NCBI GenBank assembly: GCA_010015675.1
Contig: ML976981.1
Span: 349,071 to 413,070 of the forward strand
Length of the DNA: 64,000 bases
Origin: Byssothecium circinans
Taxonomy: Eukaryota; Ascomycota; Dothideomycetes; Pleosporales; Massarinaceae
Direction: 5' to 3'
Shown here: piece by piece, positions 27,371 to 38,737 of the stretch
Layout of the letters: every line of letters begins with the position of its first letter
How positions within the stretch are numbered: the first letter of the stretch is position 1
Made by a program: the position numbers and the translations under genes
Notes under the pieces: generated by a model
What the model was told of the DNA's origin: nothing
The model's database searches: none
The model's input: only the letters and a program-made list of their open reading frames with translations

Positions 27371-27647
27371 ATGTGTCATGACCACAAGCGGCACCACAGC
27401 CAAGGCCAAAGCAAAGACCATTCTGACAAATCTGCCGAAGTCTCGCCTAGCAACTTCTGTCTACTTAAGCTCGCTTTTCCCCCGCCCTCCACGACGCCTC
27501 CTATACTTGTGAGCCTTACCCTCCCCTCCCCCTACTGTTCACTTTGCTAACAATTCATAGACCTTGTTGAGAGTCTCTGAGATCAAGAAGTCAGAGCTCA
27601 AGTACCCTCGCCTGCATTGCACAGCGCGGAGCTGGGGGTGCTTTTAG
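27371..27647 (+). CDS. Hypothetical spliced small protein (74 aa)
   Basis: ATG 27371 opens a frame to 27508, where a clear donor (CTT|GTGAGC) meets a branch-like GCTAAC and the acceptor TTCATAG at 27560. The 52-nt intron keeps the frame, and exon 2 (27561-27647) ends at TAG. The product is 74 aa, with a His/Ser/Lys-rich start (MCHDHKRHHSQGQSKDHSDK), a Pro/Thr middle and a basic C-terminus. There is no signal peptide and no known domain. The intron signals are good, but the frame was chosen to fit the splice and codes poorly, so this could also be a spliced non-coding transcript. Confidence 0.3.
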
Positions 27648-28210
27648 TCTCCTTCGGGGGCCTATTCGGCGCAATTTTTGCTGGTCCACGCCTTTTTTCT
27701 TTTCATCGATCCCGTTGCCGCTGGCGATGGATTGAGGAAGAGTTTCTGTGTTTTAGGGTTGTCCTGCTGGATGGCGAGGTGCTGCGTTGTGTCGTGCTGA
27801 GCGTCGTGCCGGTTTGTGTAGCTGTCTTCTGTGTCTAGGTAGATGAATGATGTATCTTCGATGGGTTTTGCATGACATGTTCTTGATGATGTAGGATGAT
27901 ACCTCGCGTAGCGGTGCAATTTCTGCGTGCGGCGTTTAATGCCATCGGCTCACCGCAACAGGCGAGCAATCTATGTGCTATAGCTATGAATGTGCGCCCA
28001 TCGGCTTCAATGAACGGCTTGATGCGAGAGGCTCGAAACTCATCGCGGTGCTGCTAAACGCGAGGCTGGGAACGTCTATCGTCCTGCTGTAGCTTGCTGT
28101 CATCTAGCATACACCAAGCGCTGTAAGACACTTGCCATTCGCACTGAGGCAGTTCCCCATGAACGCTATGTGGAAGTAGATATCTATGACCCAAAACCCA
28201 GTTGTCTCGC
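27648..28210. other. Intergenic, no gene recognised
   Basis: 3' flank of the release-factor gene and of the small spliced ORF. Short shadow frames only. Confidence 0.5.
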
Positions 28211-28768
28211 TCACCCATCCTTCCGTATCTCCTCAGTGTCTCGGTGCTCAGCAGGATCCTCGAGCCGCCCATCAAGCTCCCCACGCTCAACTCCATCGCC
28301 ATCCGCACCTTCATCACCCTCGCCAGTCTTCGCCGCCTCCAACGCCTTATACTTCCTCCGCTTCTTCTTATCCGCACTCGCCTTCTTCCTCCCCTTCTCC
28401 CTCGCCCGTATCGCCGTCCTCGCCGCATCCCCCAACTCCAGCTCCTCCACCCTCTCCCCCAATATCCTCCTTGCCATCTTGCGGTTCTGGCTCCGACTCC
28501 GCGTGTCCTGGTACTTGACCACGATGCCCGTGGGGAGGTGTATGAGCTGCACGGCGGATGAAGTCTTGTTGATCTTCTGCCCGCCGGGTCCGCTACCTTT
28601 GAGGAAGTTTTCTGTGATTTCCGAGTCGGGGATTACGCGGCGGGGAGGGAGGGGTTTTGCGAAGGATGGGGTGGAGACGGAGAAGGGCCGGAGGGTGGTG
28701 GGTTGGGTGCCATTTTGGAGGAGGGTGGTGGTGCGGTGGAGGGGTGGGAGGCGGATTGTGGGAGGCAT
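28211..28768 (-). CDS. rso55: Mitochondrial class I GGQ release-factor-like protein (RSO55/MTRFR type)
   Basis: A single exon of 185 aa from ATG 28768. The first 35 residues are Arg/Ser/Thr-rich without acidic residues, as in mitochondrial presequences. The RF-1 domain has the peptidyl-tRNA hydrolase signature GSGPGGQKINKTSSAVQLIH, whose GGQ reaches the peptidyl transferase centre, followed by HLPTGIVVKYQDTRSRSQNR. The C-terminus is a Lys/Arg-rich helix (REKGRKKASADKKKRRKYKA) that in this family holds the ribosome, then an acidic tail. There is no stop-codon recognition domain, so it belongs to the codon-independent rescue group with human MTRFR/C12orf65 and yeast Rso55, not to mtRF1. Its role is releasing nascent chains from stalled mitoribosomes. 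It is divergently arranged with the gene at 29099. Confidence 0.88.
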   Translation of the reverse strand: MPPTIRLPPLHRTTTLLQNGTQPTTLRPFSVSTPSFAKPLPPRRVIPDSEITENFLKGSGPGGQKINKTSSAVQLIHLPTGIVVKYQDTRSRSQNRKMARRILGERVEELELGDAARTAIRAREKGRKKASADKKKRRKYKALEAAKTGEGDEGADGDGVERGELDGRLEDPAEHRDTEEIRKDG

Positions 28769-29098
28769 TGGGACGGTTTACAGCTGTAGATAGAATTGAA
28801 GAGCGATCATAATAGCTAAACGCACAGTATCTTCAGCGCAGGCCTTCGATAAACCCACACCGAAACCTTTCCTCTCCCACGCGCCGTCGCGTTTGATACG
28901 GAGCATCCTAACCCTGAGCTACCTTATCCGGAGCACCCAAAATTTCCCCATTGCGTACCCAAATGCACCCTTTCACCACCTCGACACGCAACACTCCCCT
29001 CCCCTCGCTCCACCTCTCGCCCTAAATAAGCACCAGACCGACCCTCACCGAAGAAGACACGAACCTACGTTCTGTAGCTGTTTACCGGTAGAAAGAGC
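28769..29098. promoter_or_regulatory. Divergent promoter, release factor / ssSPT
   Basis: A 330-bp spacer between two outward-facing start codons, so both promoters must lie here or overlap. C-rich on the plus strand toward 29000 (CTCCCCTCCCCTCGC). No TATA box or specific operator could be assigned. Confidence 0.45.
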
Positions 29099-29652
29099 AT
29101 GCTAGATTCCGCCTCCATCTCCACCGTCGTCCTCCTCGCCGCCGCTTCCGCACTCCTCCTCGCAACAATGCTCTACCCATCCTCCCTGCTCCGCTGGCTG
29201 CAGCGCAAGCGATACCAATACGAAGTCACTTTCTCGCTGTACATGCTCACGTCCACAGAGAAGTTTATCTTAAGTACGTTCCCCCCAATCCCCCCAATTC
29301 CCCGACGCCCAATCCCTCACGCCTTATACCGTATCCTCCCCTTTACCACACTCCCCAATCTCCCAATGCACTCGAATTAAACAAGAGACGAAAGCTAACT
29401 AGAACGCAAGATTCGCTACTATTTCTCCTCCTCTCCCTCTTCATAATAGCAGCCTCGCTCTACCTCCCCGAACACGTCCTGCTCATCGCAAACCGCATGT
29501 TCTACTACTTCTCCGGCGACGACAGCAGTCTCGCGTCCGCGGCGGCGGGGAAGTCCGCGCTTCCAGGCGCGCAGACACAGCAATGTCTGCATTCGCAGGT
29601 CGGCGGCGATGGGCCGTTGGGTGGGCGGGGGAGGTGTGTGATGGAGATCTAG
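29099..29652 (+). CDS. Small subunit of serine palmitoyltransferase-like protein
   Basis: Exons 29099-29273 and 29411-29652 encode 138 aa; the intron is 137 nt. After a hydrophobic N-terminal segment (VVLLAAASALLLATMLY) comes the ssSPT core: YQYEVTFSLYMLTSTEKFIL | NSLLFLLLSLFIIAASLYLP | EHVLLIANRMFYYFSG. The ALYML-x-x-x-E-K/R and YLPxHV features match the SPT small-subunit family. The splice falls within the conserved FIL|NSL junction and restores it. Family members sit in the ER membrane, bind the large SPT heterodimer and stimulate serine/palmitoyl-CoA condensation, the first step of sphingolipid synthesis. The extra N-terminal hydrophobic segment suggests two membrane passes. The C-terminal 35 residues are Gly/Ser-rich and probably disordered. 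Confidence 0.85.
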
Positions 29653-31078
29653 GGCATGGTGGAGGGTTTGTTTGAACTGGCGCTTTGGAGCAAGAGATAG
29701 GGGACCGCGGATAGGTCAGCTACGTTATGGCATAAGAAAGCGGGCTTTGGTTTTGGCTTGCGGAAGCGAAGGGGCGAGACGAGTTCTCGTTCGCTTTGCG
29801 GAGAGGGGGAGAGGGAAGGGGAAGGGATACCCGCTGTTAGTGTCCTGCGTCCTCGTCTCTGTTACATTGTAGCATACAGGCGTGATTATAATACCTACAT
29901 GGCCTAGCGTCCGTCCTATTTACTATATTGTACAGTACATACATACATACATGTACTCCTCGGCCTTTATTCGGGCTGGGAGTTACCCATCACGGCGTTT
30001 TAAATGTTCCCGCTACTGCTGCTCCTACTTGCTGCTTGCTGGATGGCATGGAAGAGATATAACTTTCTCTCAAATACCATTTCACCTATCTACACACCTT
30101 ACAATCTCCCTTCCTCCCTTCCCGCGCCGCGCAACCGTCTGCTTGGAAGCTCGTGCACTGTATTGTACTGCACCGTACTGTACATACATGCACATAAGTA
30201 TCGGCTGAAACCACCTCTCAATGTCCCACAACGCTTCTGAAAGAAAGATGGATATTGCAAAACCCTCCTGAATAGGAAGGACTCATCAACGAATTTCATC
30301 CGTACCGCACCGTGCCGTACCAATGGGTGGCTCGCCAATCGTTCTATTTGAAATCATATAACCTTACTCGGAATCTCACAACCTAGCTCGAAATCTCATA
30401 ACCTAGCTCGAAATCTCACAACCTTGCGCGACCCGAGGTTGACCAGCATTGTACCTGCACTGCGTGTGGTGCGTGCACTTTCGGACCCGGCTGACAGATC
30501 GGCATAAGATGGAGAAGCGGACTGCGGTAAGGATAGATGGATTGGCCGATAGGTATGGCTCGGAACTTGGGTGGTGGAGAAATCTCATGGTTATATAGGT
30601 CCGTGTGTATGCATGCTATTGAAGTGCGATTATATCCCTAGTATTATGATACCAGCACATCCCGCTCCCCGCCATGTATATGTAGATAAGTATCCCTCGT
30701 ACCCGGTATGATTTATGGACAGTTGAGGTGGAAAAGAGTAAGAGTGAAGGCAAATATCATACAGATTCAATTTCAAATGTTTCGTGATGTGGGAAATCCG
30801 TGCAGAAAGAGAAGAGGAAGAATGGATAGGAAAGGGCAAAAGATGTTAAGCACAGCGAACTGTGATAGCAAAGTATAGCCAACCGAAGGGAAAGTGTAGA
30901 GTAAAGTCTCGTTGTTGCTTGTTCGCTCGTATATCCTTTCCGTCATGTATATTCCATTTCCATCATGTTGTATAGTACAAGCTCAGCAGTTCCTCCATCA
31001 CTGAGGTACCTCGGGCTCGGTAGAGTGTAGTCAGATGTTCGATGGGGCGCCGTTTAAGTAATGGTAAGCCAGAGAATC
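29653..31078. other. Intergenic, 1.4 kb, with short tandem repeats
   Basis: No gene supported. It contains a CATA run at about 29937-29952, a duplicated TGTACTGCACCGTACTGTAC-like motif near 30155-30190, and a 20-bp minisatellite at 30360-30419. It is the 3' flank of the ssSPT gene and of the hypothetical gene ending at 31079. Confidence 0.5.
30360..30419. repeat. 20-bp minisatellite, three units
   Basis: Three adjacent 20-nt units of the form AACCTAGCTCGAAATCTCAY (30360-30379, 30380-30399, 30400-30419). The last two are identical except at the final base, and a partial fourth unit (AACCTTGCGCG) follows. Units 2 and 3 differ from unit 1 at three internal bases. Confidence 0.8.
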
Positions 31079-31723
31079 TCACGTGCCTAATATCACTTGG
31101 ACCGCGTTTGACAGCGCACCTGGCGAGTACTCATCCAGCGTGACTAGTGCGGGGAAATCCAGAACGCCGTGCTCGTGATTGGGTTTCGCCGTGCCGTTTG
31201 TGATGAGGAGTAGCATGACCGGAACACCCGCCAACGACTTGTTCTCCTTGACCTTAGCCATGGTCTCCCTGGAGAAGTTGACTTGCTGATCGAAGGCTTT
31301 CGAATTGTGGGTGATGACATTTTCAGTCGAGCATATGACGATGACGATAGCTCCGCTTGTTTGTAGAAAGTCGGCATGAGTCTCTGTCATCCCGTGGTCT
31401 AGTCGATATGGAATATGGCGCACTTGTCGGCGGAATGCTCTCCCCAACGGCTCGAATGGATCCATGTTTTTTGCCAAAGCGGTGCTGGGAGGATGTGGCA
31501 CGAAAGGCGTGAACAATGTGATAATCTCCGCCGGATTAAGATGGCGAAGCCGGTGTAGTGTGCTGGAAGGACATCGCACGAGCTTTGCATTGCCGGCACT
31601 TGAGGCGTTTTGTAAAAGTGCTGTCAGGTTCGACGCTCCTGACGCGGGGGAAGGCATTTTGTAGGTCGGAGTAGAGTGTGGGTGAGGATATTTGGACGAA
31701 GACCTGGATTTGTATTCCCCCAT
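31079..31723 (-). CDS. Hypothetical protein (214 aa)
   Basis: Single-exon reading from ATG 31723; an in-frame internal ATG at 31657 (MPSPASGASNLTALLQ) is an alternative start. The composition is protein-like, with ordered alternation of hydrophobic and polar residues, for example GAIVIVICSTENVITHNSKA and GVPVMLLLITNG, which look like beta strands of an alpha/beta fold. I do not recognise the family. The frame ends at GGCAC|GTGAGATTC, a good donor. Splicing to TACCTCAG (about 30999) would replace the last residue and stop with a short extra exon (GTDGGTAELVLYN...). No signal peptide or membrane segment is visible. Confidence 0.55.
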   Translation of the reverse strand: MGEYKSRSSSKYPHPHSTPTYKMPSPASGASNLTALLQNASSAGNAKLVRCPSSTLHRLRHLNPAEIITLFTPFVPHPPSTALAKNMDPFEPLGRAFRRQVRHIPYRLDHGMTETHADFLQTSGAIVIVICSTENVITHNSKAFDQQVNFSRETMAKVKENKSLAGVPVMLLLITNGTAKPNHEHGVLDFPALVTLDEYSPGALSNAVQVILGT

Positions 31724-33420
31724 GGTGGTGCCTCAGGTTGATGACCTATAAGAGTGGGCTGTGGTGGAAATCCCTTCTTTAAACAAACGTTCGACGACGA
31801 CGGCGAAGTAAGAGGAGCGGGGCGTTTGGCGCTTTTGACGCTTTTGACGCCTTTTGACCAGCGTTTTTGTTGAGCCCAGGCAACAATCTGACAGGATTCT
31901 ACCACATTAATGTGCGGATTGTCGACTGGCTGGAAGTTGCCGATGATTCCAAGTGGTAGGGTGTAGTGCTAGCTCACGGACAATGCCAAACGACGGTCGA
32001 GCCGAAATAGGTATCCCCGCCGTAGGATGAGGCAAAGAGTCAGAATAAAGTGTTTCAAATACAATCGACAAGAAAAGATTAAGTTCTGCTACCCACGACA
32101 TGAAGACGGACCCATGAAGTTGGCAGGCCAAGTTGACGTGTTAAGTACTGGCGGACCGCAGCCTGAACCGTGGTCTCGCTGATGGCTCTGGCAATATTTC
32201 CGCTCTGTGTCGTTAATTAAGAGCGACCGTCTTCGAATATAATGCCAATAATATCCAAGGTGATATAATGGTGTTACGGCATGAGAGTGAGAGAAGAGGT
32301 CACACAAGATCTTTGGCACGTACGTCTCCGCGTGTTGTTGGAAAGCACCACGGCTAACTGGACCAGTAGAAAGAGCATGGCTGCAGGGCGCTGCCGTTGT
32401 AAGGCCGAGTCGAACGCTGACAGGCGGCATAATGGCCCAGTGCTTCACAGTGGCACAATGCATCCCGAGTCCAGCGGACAGACATCCGCTTGATAGTGGA
32501 CCGGCTGAGAGGCCAATGTACCATTCCACGACGAGTCCGGCGGATGCGGGCGTAGCGGCGAAACTGCTTCACATGCCAAAGTGGCTCGAATATTGAAACA
32601 TGGGACAGAATGATGAATCTGAAAAGTAGAAATCAAGGTGCGCTGGGACATTATTGGGGATCCTCCTGACCGAGTCGACCCTCTTGACCGACAAGCAGCG
32701 GGACGAGAGGCGACGTAGCATGGCACGGGCCGAGGAGCAGGCCAGTCAAGACGCAGCAGGCAGGCAGTTAGCGGGGAGCAGAGCTGAGGCAGAGGATTTG
32801 CCTATGTATGATATCGTCGACATGTATGGCGCGCGGGGGTAGACGACGCTTCGAGCAGAGGGTGCAGAAACGTTGCAAGATGACGGGCTGGTGGACCACT
32901 GAAGCCGGCCAGAGGCCCGCCAGCCGACAGACTATCAATTGATGCTTGCTGTGTAACGCGGCAACCCAAGCGCGGGCTTTATACGACAGTGGGCGAAGAA
33001 GGTCGAGCTGGAGGGCGTGACCCAGAAAATATGCGGGTGACGGCTGCAAGCAAGCAGGACTGCGATTGCGTGCAGAACAATTGGGCGACTGGACGAGCCG
33101 CGACGGAAGACCAGGCGCCTCCCGACGATGCTATTGCCCAGCGCGCGGCGAGCGGCGCATTTGGGCGACACGGGTGGTGAAAGCGAGGACAGGTCGCACT
33201 ACGTCCCGTACGTCGACGGACGGCAGAGGTCAAGACTGACTTTCCATAGCAGAGAGATACAGACGTCGTGGGGCAGTCGGCGAGGTACAGAGTGTATATG
33301 CTTACTCAGCGCCCAAAGCAGGAAAGCGTGCCTCCGAGGTAAATAGTATGGCTGCGCGACGGGCAACCATCCACATTCACCGCTCAACTGTCTGACTGTG
33401 CAGGGAGCGGAGGCAACGTG
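31724..33420. other. Intergenic, 1.7 kb
   Basis: Shared 5' region of the hypothetical gene (-) and the CENP-I gene (+). Many overlapping frames exist on both strands in 32.2-33.4 kb, none with domain or splice support. Three tandem TTTTGACGC-like blocks occur near 31829-31856. Confidence 0.45.
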
Positions 33421-36026
33421 ATGCCCTCAATAGCCGACGGTATGACTGCAGTTCCCATTCAGTCGCCCCTCACTAATGCACCCAGAAGGAGAGCGGCCCG
33501 CGAGTTTGCACGACGCGCTAGAGTCGTTGGAGAGAGGTGAGCATGAGCTGTGCAACTCCATCTCCTGCTAACCAAGGGGCCAGCTTCTAGAACTCCAGCA
33601 AAACAGCGAGTTTTCAAAGTCTCGAGCGTGGTTGACGTAGTATGCCACCATGCCTTTGAACGTGGCCTGGACGAAGAGGCGTTGCGTGATGTCGTGCATA
33701 TCGCGGCAAGAAAGACGAATTTAGACCAGACAAGCGTCACCACTCTCATCAAGAACCTCTATCCTGCACTGCCTGTGCCCTCGGATGTTGTTGTCACCGT
33801 CGTTGCCGCGCTCGGTCAAGGCAAAGGCAAGCCCACGCCCGGCACTCAAAACAGCCTTGTCAAGTGGCTCGCCATTGTCCACGGGGTGCTGGAGGAGCCG
33901 GACGTGCTGTCTCGATTGTACAGTGTGCTTTTCGGCATGCTCGATATGATCAGTATCAGGTGAGCATCGCCCAAGCCCGAACCTCTACTCAGCTTGGGCT
34001 AACTCAGCCAGAACCCCACTGTGTCATCTGCTATCTTTGATAACCCGACGCAAGCATGTGAAGCCATTTCGGATACAGGCCCTGTACGTTCTCCGTGCTC
34101 GAAATTCACTCGTATGTCGGCTACTGACATGATCGCAGCCTCGAGTTCTCCCGCAGTCTCGGAAACGAGCCGGCACTTCAAGGCCTTCTCCGCATTTACA
34201 AGGATTACTACCCCGACATCATTCTCGGAAGCACTTCCACGAGCCGCAACTCATTTCCTCCGGTGAGTGACTCTGATTGTACATTGTGCAACTGTTTTCG
34301 TGCTCCGTACCAGCTTCAACGCGCGACTGACCGTTCAGCGACCGGATCCCGAATGGCGAGCTCGACTCCTTGCAATACAGGAGCGGAGTGCTGCAGCATC
34401 TAATGCAACTGTCGAGCAACACAACGGCTTCAAGGTCTTACGAAAAGGATATAAGCGCATCAAAGCGTCGCTTATCCCTGATGTACACACTTTCCACGCG
34501 AATGAGGTAAGTCACGCAGAACGGTCGGGATGACATCTTCCGCTCACGAGGTATGACAGTCTTCAGTGACTCTGGAAGGGATCGACAACGTGAATGACTT
34601 TGTCGATAAGCTTGATAGGATTGAACCGCCGGGGCAGCTCATATCGTTTCTTACCGATCCGCTGCTGCAGAAGTTTGTGGAGCTGAAGCCGTCGCCGAGT
34701 ACGGACCGTCGTATAGAGCTGTGGCTCTCCACGTGCCTCGAGGAGCAGTACAATGCTGTGAAAGAGGGCAATGTTGACCATCGCTACCTATCAGAGTTGT
34801 TGGACGGACTACTCAGGCACACTCAATACACCAAGGTATGCTCACACCGCGAGGCCTCACGACGTACAAATATCGCTTACTATCTATAGACTCTCTTGCC
34901 AATCGTACAAGCGTTTTTAAAGGAGTACATGCTCCTTTGGGACGGTGTACATGATGTCGACTCGGTGCTTGGCCTTCTCTCCTACATCCCGATACAACCT
35001 TTTGAAGGTCAGTCGTTTAACTCCGAGCACATCAATCTCTTGCACATCTCCATAGTCACCTGCTCACACACAACAGATGCGTATGCAACCTTCCTCCAAC
35101 CCGCCGAAGCCGCACTCACCGCCAGCAACACCAATGCACACGACCACCTCCTCCCCTTCTACACCAACCTCCTCCGCCAATGGATGAACCAAGCCTCCCC
35201 TCAACCCCCAGTCCCAGCCCTCGCCCTCTCCACCCCCGACCAACTCACCCTCTCAAACCTAACAACCCACATATCCCACCTCTCCACCTCCCTCCTCCTC
35301 TCCCTCCCCGCCGGCCAAATCCCAGACCCGCAAACCACCTCCCAAATTCTCACAATCTACGACCTCCTCTCCACCACCTCGACCCCATACCACATCCCCA
35401 TCCTCCTGCCCCCAACCCCGCTAACCGCCCTCCTAATCCTCACCCCCTCCCTCGCCACCCTCTCCCGCATCACCTCAATAATCGCCTCGTACAAATCCGC
35501 CTTCAACACCCACCCCTCCCCAATCCGGAACTTCTACCCCACCCCCCTCATCGACGCCTTCAACGTCGCTATCCGCGACCTATACCACCTCCTCTGGATC
35601 TCCCGCGCCCTCTCCACCTCCCGCGATGACGCCGGCAACCCCAAAGCCTTAGGTCTCTACTGCGCCCCTGCCCTCCGCGACGCCCTGAACGAATACCTCG
35701 GCGCCGTAGACCGCGAATACGCCATCCAAACCGCCTTCAATGTCTCGAATAATGCGCTCTTAGCGTCGCTGGCGGCCGCCGCGTGGCGCGAGATGGAGGA
35801 GGAGGTCATTGAGCGGGAGGCATTTGATCGGGGGACTATTACGTGGCATAAAGGCCCGGTGAGTCAGAGGAGCTTGGAGGTGCTGAGGCGGAATGGAGGC
35901 GTGGGGGTGGAGTGGGAGGGGTATAGGGTGCGGGTGCTGAAGTGGTTGGAGGAGAGGGGGTTGGGTGGGCTGAAGGGGTTTTTGTGGGCGAGTTCGGAGG
36001 CGTTGAGGAAGAAGTATGGGGATTGA
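33421..36026 (+). CDS. mis6: Inner kinetochore protein Mis6/CENP-I
   Basis: Nine exons: 33421-33439, 33486-33536, 33584-33959, 34012-34083, 34139-34262, 34339-34506, 34560-34835, 34890-35007 and 35077-36026, giving 717 aa. Family hallmarks include TPLCHLLSLITRRKHVKPFR, aligned with the CENP-I CHLL-x-LLT-KK-x-VKPFRV block, the middle DxxLLPIVQAFLKEYMLLWDG helix pair, and the C-terminal VLKWLEERGLGGLKGFLWAS. CENP-I/Mis6 is part of the constitutive centromere network (CENP-H/I/K, Ctf3 in budding yeast) and is needed for CENP-A loading and kinetochore assembly. The eighth intron (35008-35076) is 69 nt, a multiple of three and free of stops. It is called because removal restores the alignment PFE|DAYATFL. 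The gene converges on crt10, 155 bp away. Confidence 0.87.
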
Positions 36027-36181
36027 TTCCCTGTTTTCCGAGAACTTTTCTCCATTGACGGACGTCTTGTGTGATAGGAAAGAACGAGTTCATGATACCA
36101 TTTATTATATAACCCTTGCCTTGCAAGCAAATGTCCTAGTGTTGTATCCCCCTTTCCGCAACCTAGATACCATGTGAAATA

Positions 36182-38737
36182 TCACACCACCAAGTCTCCA
36201 AGCCCCGGGTTTCCGTCTCCGCTATACTTGCCGAGGTCATAGCTATACACGGTATGGTCGATATAATGCATCATCAACCTCCATCTCCGCGTACCTGTCC
36301 GCCTCTCCTCCCGTGCTCCCTGCCCCCCTCCTTCCGTCTCGTCACTCTGCTCGCGATCCAGCATGCCTTGCACTGGACCTACCGCAACGCCTACCAATCT
36401 CCGTCCCCAGGCTTCCGTGATGACAGTCTCATTCCCCTCCTTGACTGAAGGCAATATATGATCCATACGGAATCCAAAGAGCGTTCGTCCATCTTCCCCC
36501 TTAAATTTTGTCAGGCTGAAGATGGCCGCCCGTCCCGCAGGCGAGGCGACGATGAATACGCCCAGCTCTGGTATCTGCGTAGTAAAGCATTGTCTATGAT
36601 GCGGTGGTATCGGTCCCGTGCCACCTCTCACCGGGGGGAAGAGCGGGTTCTGCATCATAATGATCGGGTCTAAGTAGTCACCCGCGCTGTCGAAAGGGTG
36701 TTGGAAGAGGTATATTTCTTCCTTCGTGACGATGATACACGGACGAGGCTCATGAGCATGGTCGTCGAACGAGGTTGATGTTGAAAATTTGCAATATGGT
36801 CGTTTCGATGAGGTTTGGGCGGGCTCGGGGGCATAGGGTGGCACCGAGCTCTGGCTAACTGCTGTAATGAAGCTCAGCAAGTCTTGATTAGTCTCGGAGT
36901 CAGAGATGTCTGATTCTGAGCCTGAATCGTCTTCGATGGGATCTTCGATCGGAGTGAGAGAGAGATAAGGCGCAGTTACTGGGCTGACGAGGTTGTTCGT
37001 GGCGACCGCTGTTTCGCCCGAGTGAGCCTCTACCTCCATTGGGGATTGTGGTTCGCTTTGCGGGTGTTGAGTAGGTAGTGTGCCATGTTCTTCTTCACTC
37101 TCACTTGAAGTTTGGTCGGCGCTATGAGGATCACCTTGCTCATTGCCACCGATTTCGTCTTCATCCTCCTCGCTCTCCGACGATAGAATCATGCTGTCTA
37201 AATCTTCGTTGTCTCCGGTGTTGGTAGTATTTGATTGATCCCATGAAGACGGGAAAGGGCCCTGAATTCCCGGTGCCAAGTCAGTGCAGCTCTCCTATAG
37301 GTCTGCCAGAGTTACGTACGCTTCTACGACTTGTGAACCGCGGTGCTGACTCTGTGATATCCCAGAAGCAGGGCCTGACCTCCTTTGGGCCCAAAAATGC
37401 AACTCCTGGTCCGCATGCTTCTTGGACACTCCGGGTCTGGTGACATGACTGCGGGTCTATGAACAGTGCCGCCCATGCAGCATGAGGGACTGAAGTTCTA
37501 TTCACACATAGACACACTAGTGTCATTCAGAGTCAGTAAAGCCTGTTCGGAATTCTTGCACAAATCACGTCCCGAACACCGCTTCACCAATATAGAGGAA
37601 AAATAAAACCGTACAGGGAGTTGAACACTTACGGTGTGGTGCGACATCCGGATTTTGGACGCCTGCGCAATGGCCCACAGCAATCAGCCTCGCTGACTGC
37701 AAAGGCTTGCTGAGGTCCCAAAGATGCACTTTTCCGCTAATAGTACTGCTAAACAGCCATCTTCCCGAAGGATCGTTGTTGTCGAAATTTATAGATGGTA
37801 TATTGGTGTCCGCTACCAGTGTGATGCGATGATTGTGCCGCCGAGGGGAGGGGAAATCTGCGTCGTGGTCGAGGATTGGGTAAAATCCATCACCATCAGA
37901 CCCTGAAAAGGACGAGAAATCGCTTCCCTCGCTTGCACTTTCGTCGGACTCGGATGATAAAGCGTATGCAAACACCGTGACCCGATGTGTATTTGCACTA
38001 ATCGCGATCAAACGTGCTTCCCGGTGGACGGAAATCCCCCAGGCGCTCGATCCGACATTGGTATGTAGTAACAATCGGACGTCGTATCCCAAGTTCACCT
38101 CGTGATCATCGAGGTTGCTGTGATTTTCGGCCACTATTTGGTGCATGAGGTCGTCAACAGCGCGATAGATGTCAGGCACGCGGTAGACAATCACGTCGCC
38201 ATCGTCACATGTCACAGTAAGGATCTCTTCTCGGCCGAGATAGTCGATTTGTAGGCGGGTAATCGAATGCGGGTCCTCTGGATCGATACCTCGAAAGATG
38301 CCCAGTTCAGATTCTCTGAGGGATGTTGGGGTGTTTGGGGGATAGAGGCAAGCTCGTATTGCGGGGAGTTCCTGACTTGGAAAGTTCGGCTCATAGATGT
38401 AGATGACATCGTTGCAGGCGATAAAGTAGAGGTTATAGGCGTGTGATAGAGCGGAAAGCTCGCATCGCCATGATTTGATCAACGGTGGATGTGAGTCGGC
38501 CCCTTGGAACTTGAAAGTACAACGTTAGCAAAAGTATGAGAAAACATGACCCAGATGTCGGAAAAAGTGGCATAAAATCAATTAGATCGCGTCTGAGGAT
38601 GGGACACGTAAAGTCCTTGCCCCGACGGATGTATCTAGTAAGGTGTGTTCGGATAGGGAAGCTACAAGCATCAGGCGACTTACTCTGCGAAACCCAGGCT
38701 GCACACTCGTCGGAGTACACGATATAGGCTTAAACAT
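36182..38737 (-). CDS. crt10: Crt10-domain WD40-like protein
   Basis: Modelled exons 38737-38684, 38509-37633, 37516-37320 and 37261-36182 give 735 aa in frame. The body shows the Crt10 pattern: LSHAYNLYFIACNDVIYIYEPNFP, DPHSITRLQIDYLGREEILT, CDDGDVIVYRV, NVGSSAWGISVHREARLIAI and WLFSSTISGKVHLWDL. It then continues to RPCIIVTKEEIYLFQHPF and the C-terminal propeller-like repeats. An acidic Asp/Glu/Ser region lies in the last exon. In budding yeast Crt10 affects transcription of ribonucleotide reductase genes; the function in filamentous fungi is inferred from homology. The N-terminus is uncertain: ATG 38737 gives only an 18-residue first exon, and an upstream ATG (38930) is in another frame, so a further exon may be missing. 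Convergent with mis6. Confidence 0.8.

Noticed and set aside
29937..30190. Possible CRISPR-like spaced repeats (TGTAC/CATA motifs)
   Set aside because: Units are short and irregular, and the genome is fungal; simple-sequence DNA is the better explanation.
31615..31650. B-box-like GGTTCGACGCTCC
   Set aside because: No A-box at the right distance; lies inside a coding frame.
35180..35629. 149-codon Pro/His/Arg-rich plus-strand frame
   Set aside because: Frame-shifted reading of the C-rich CENP-I exon 9; low-complexity product.
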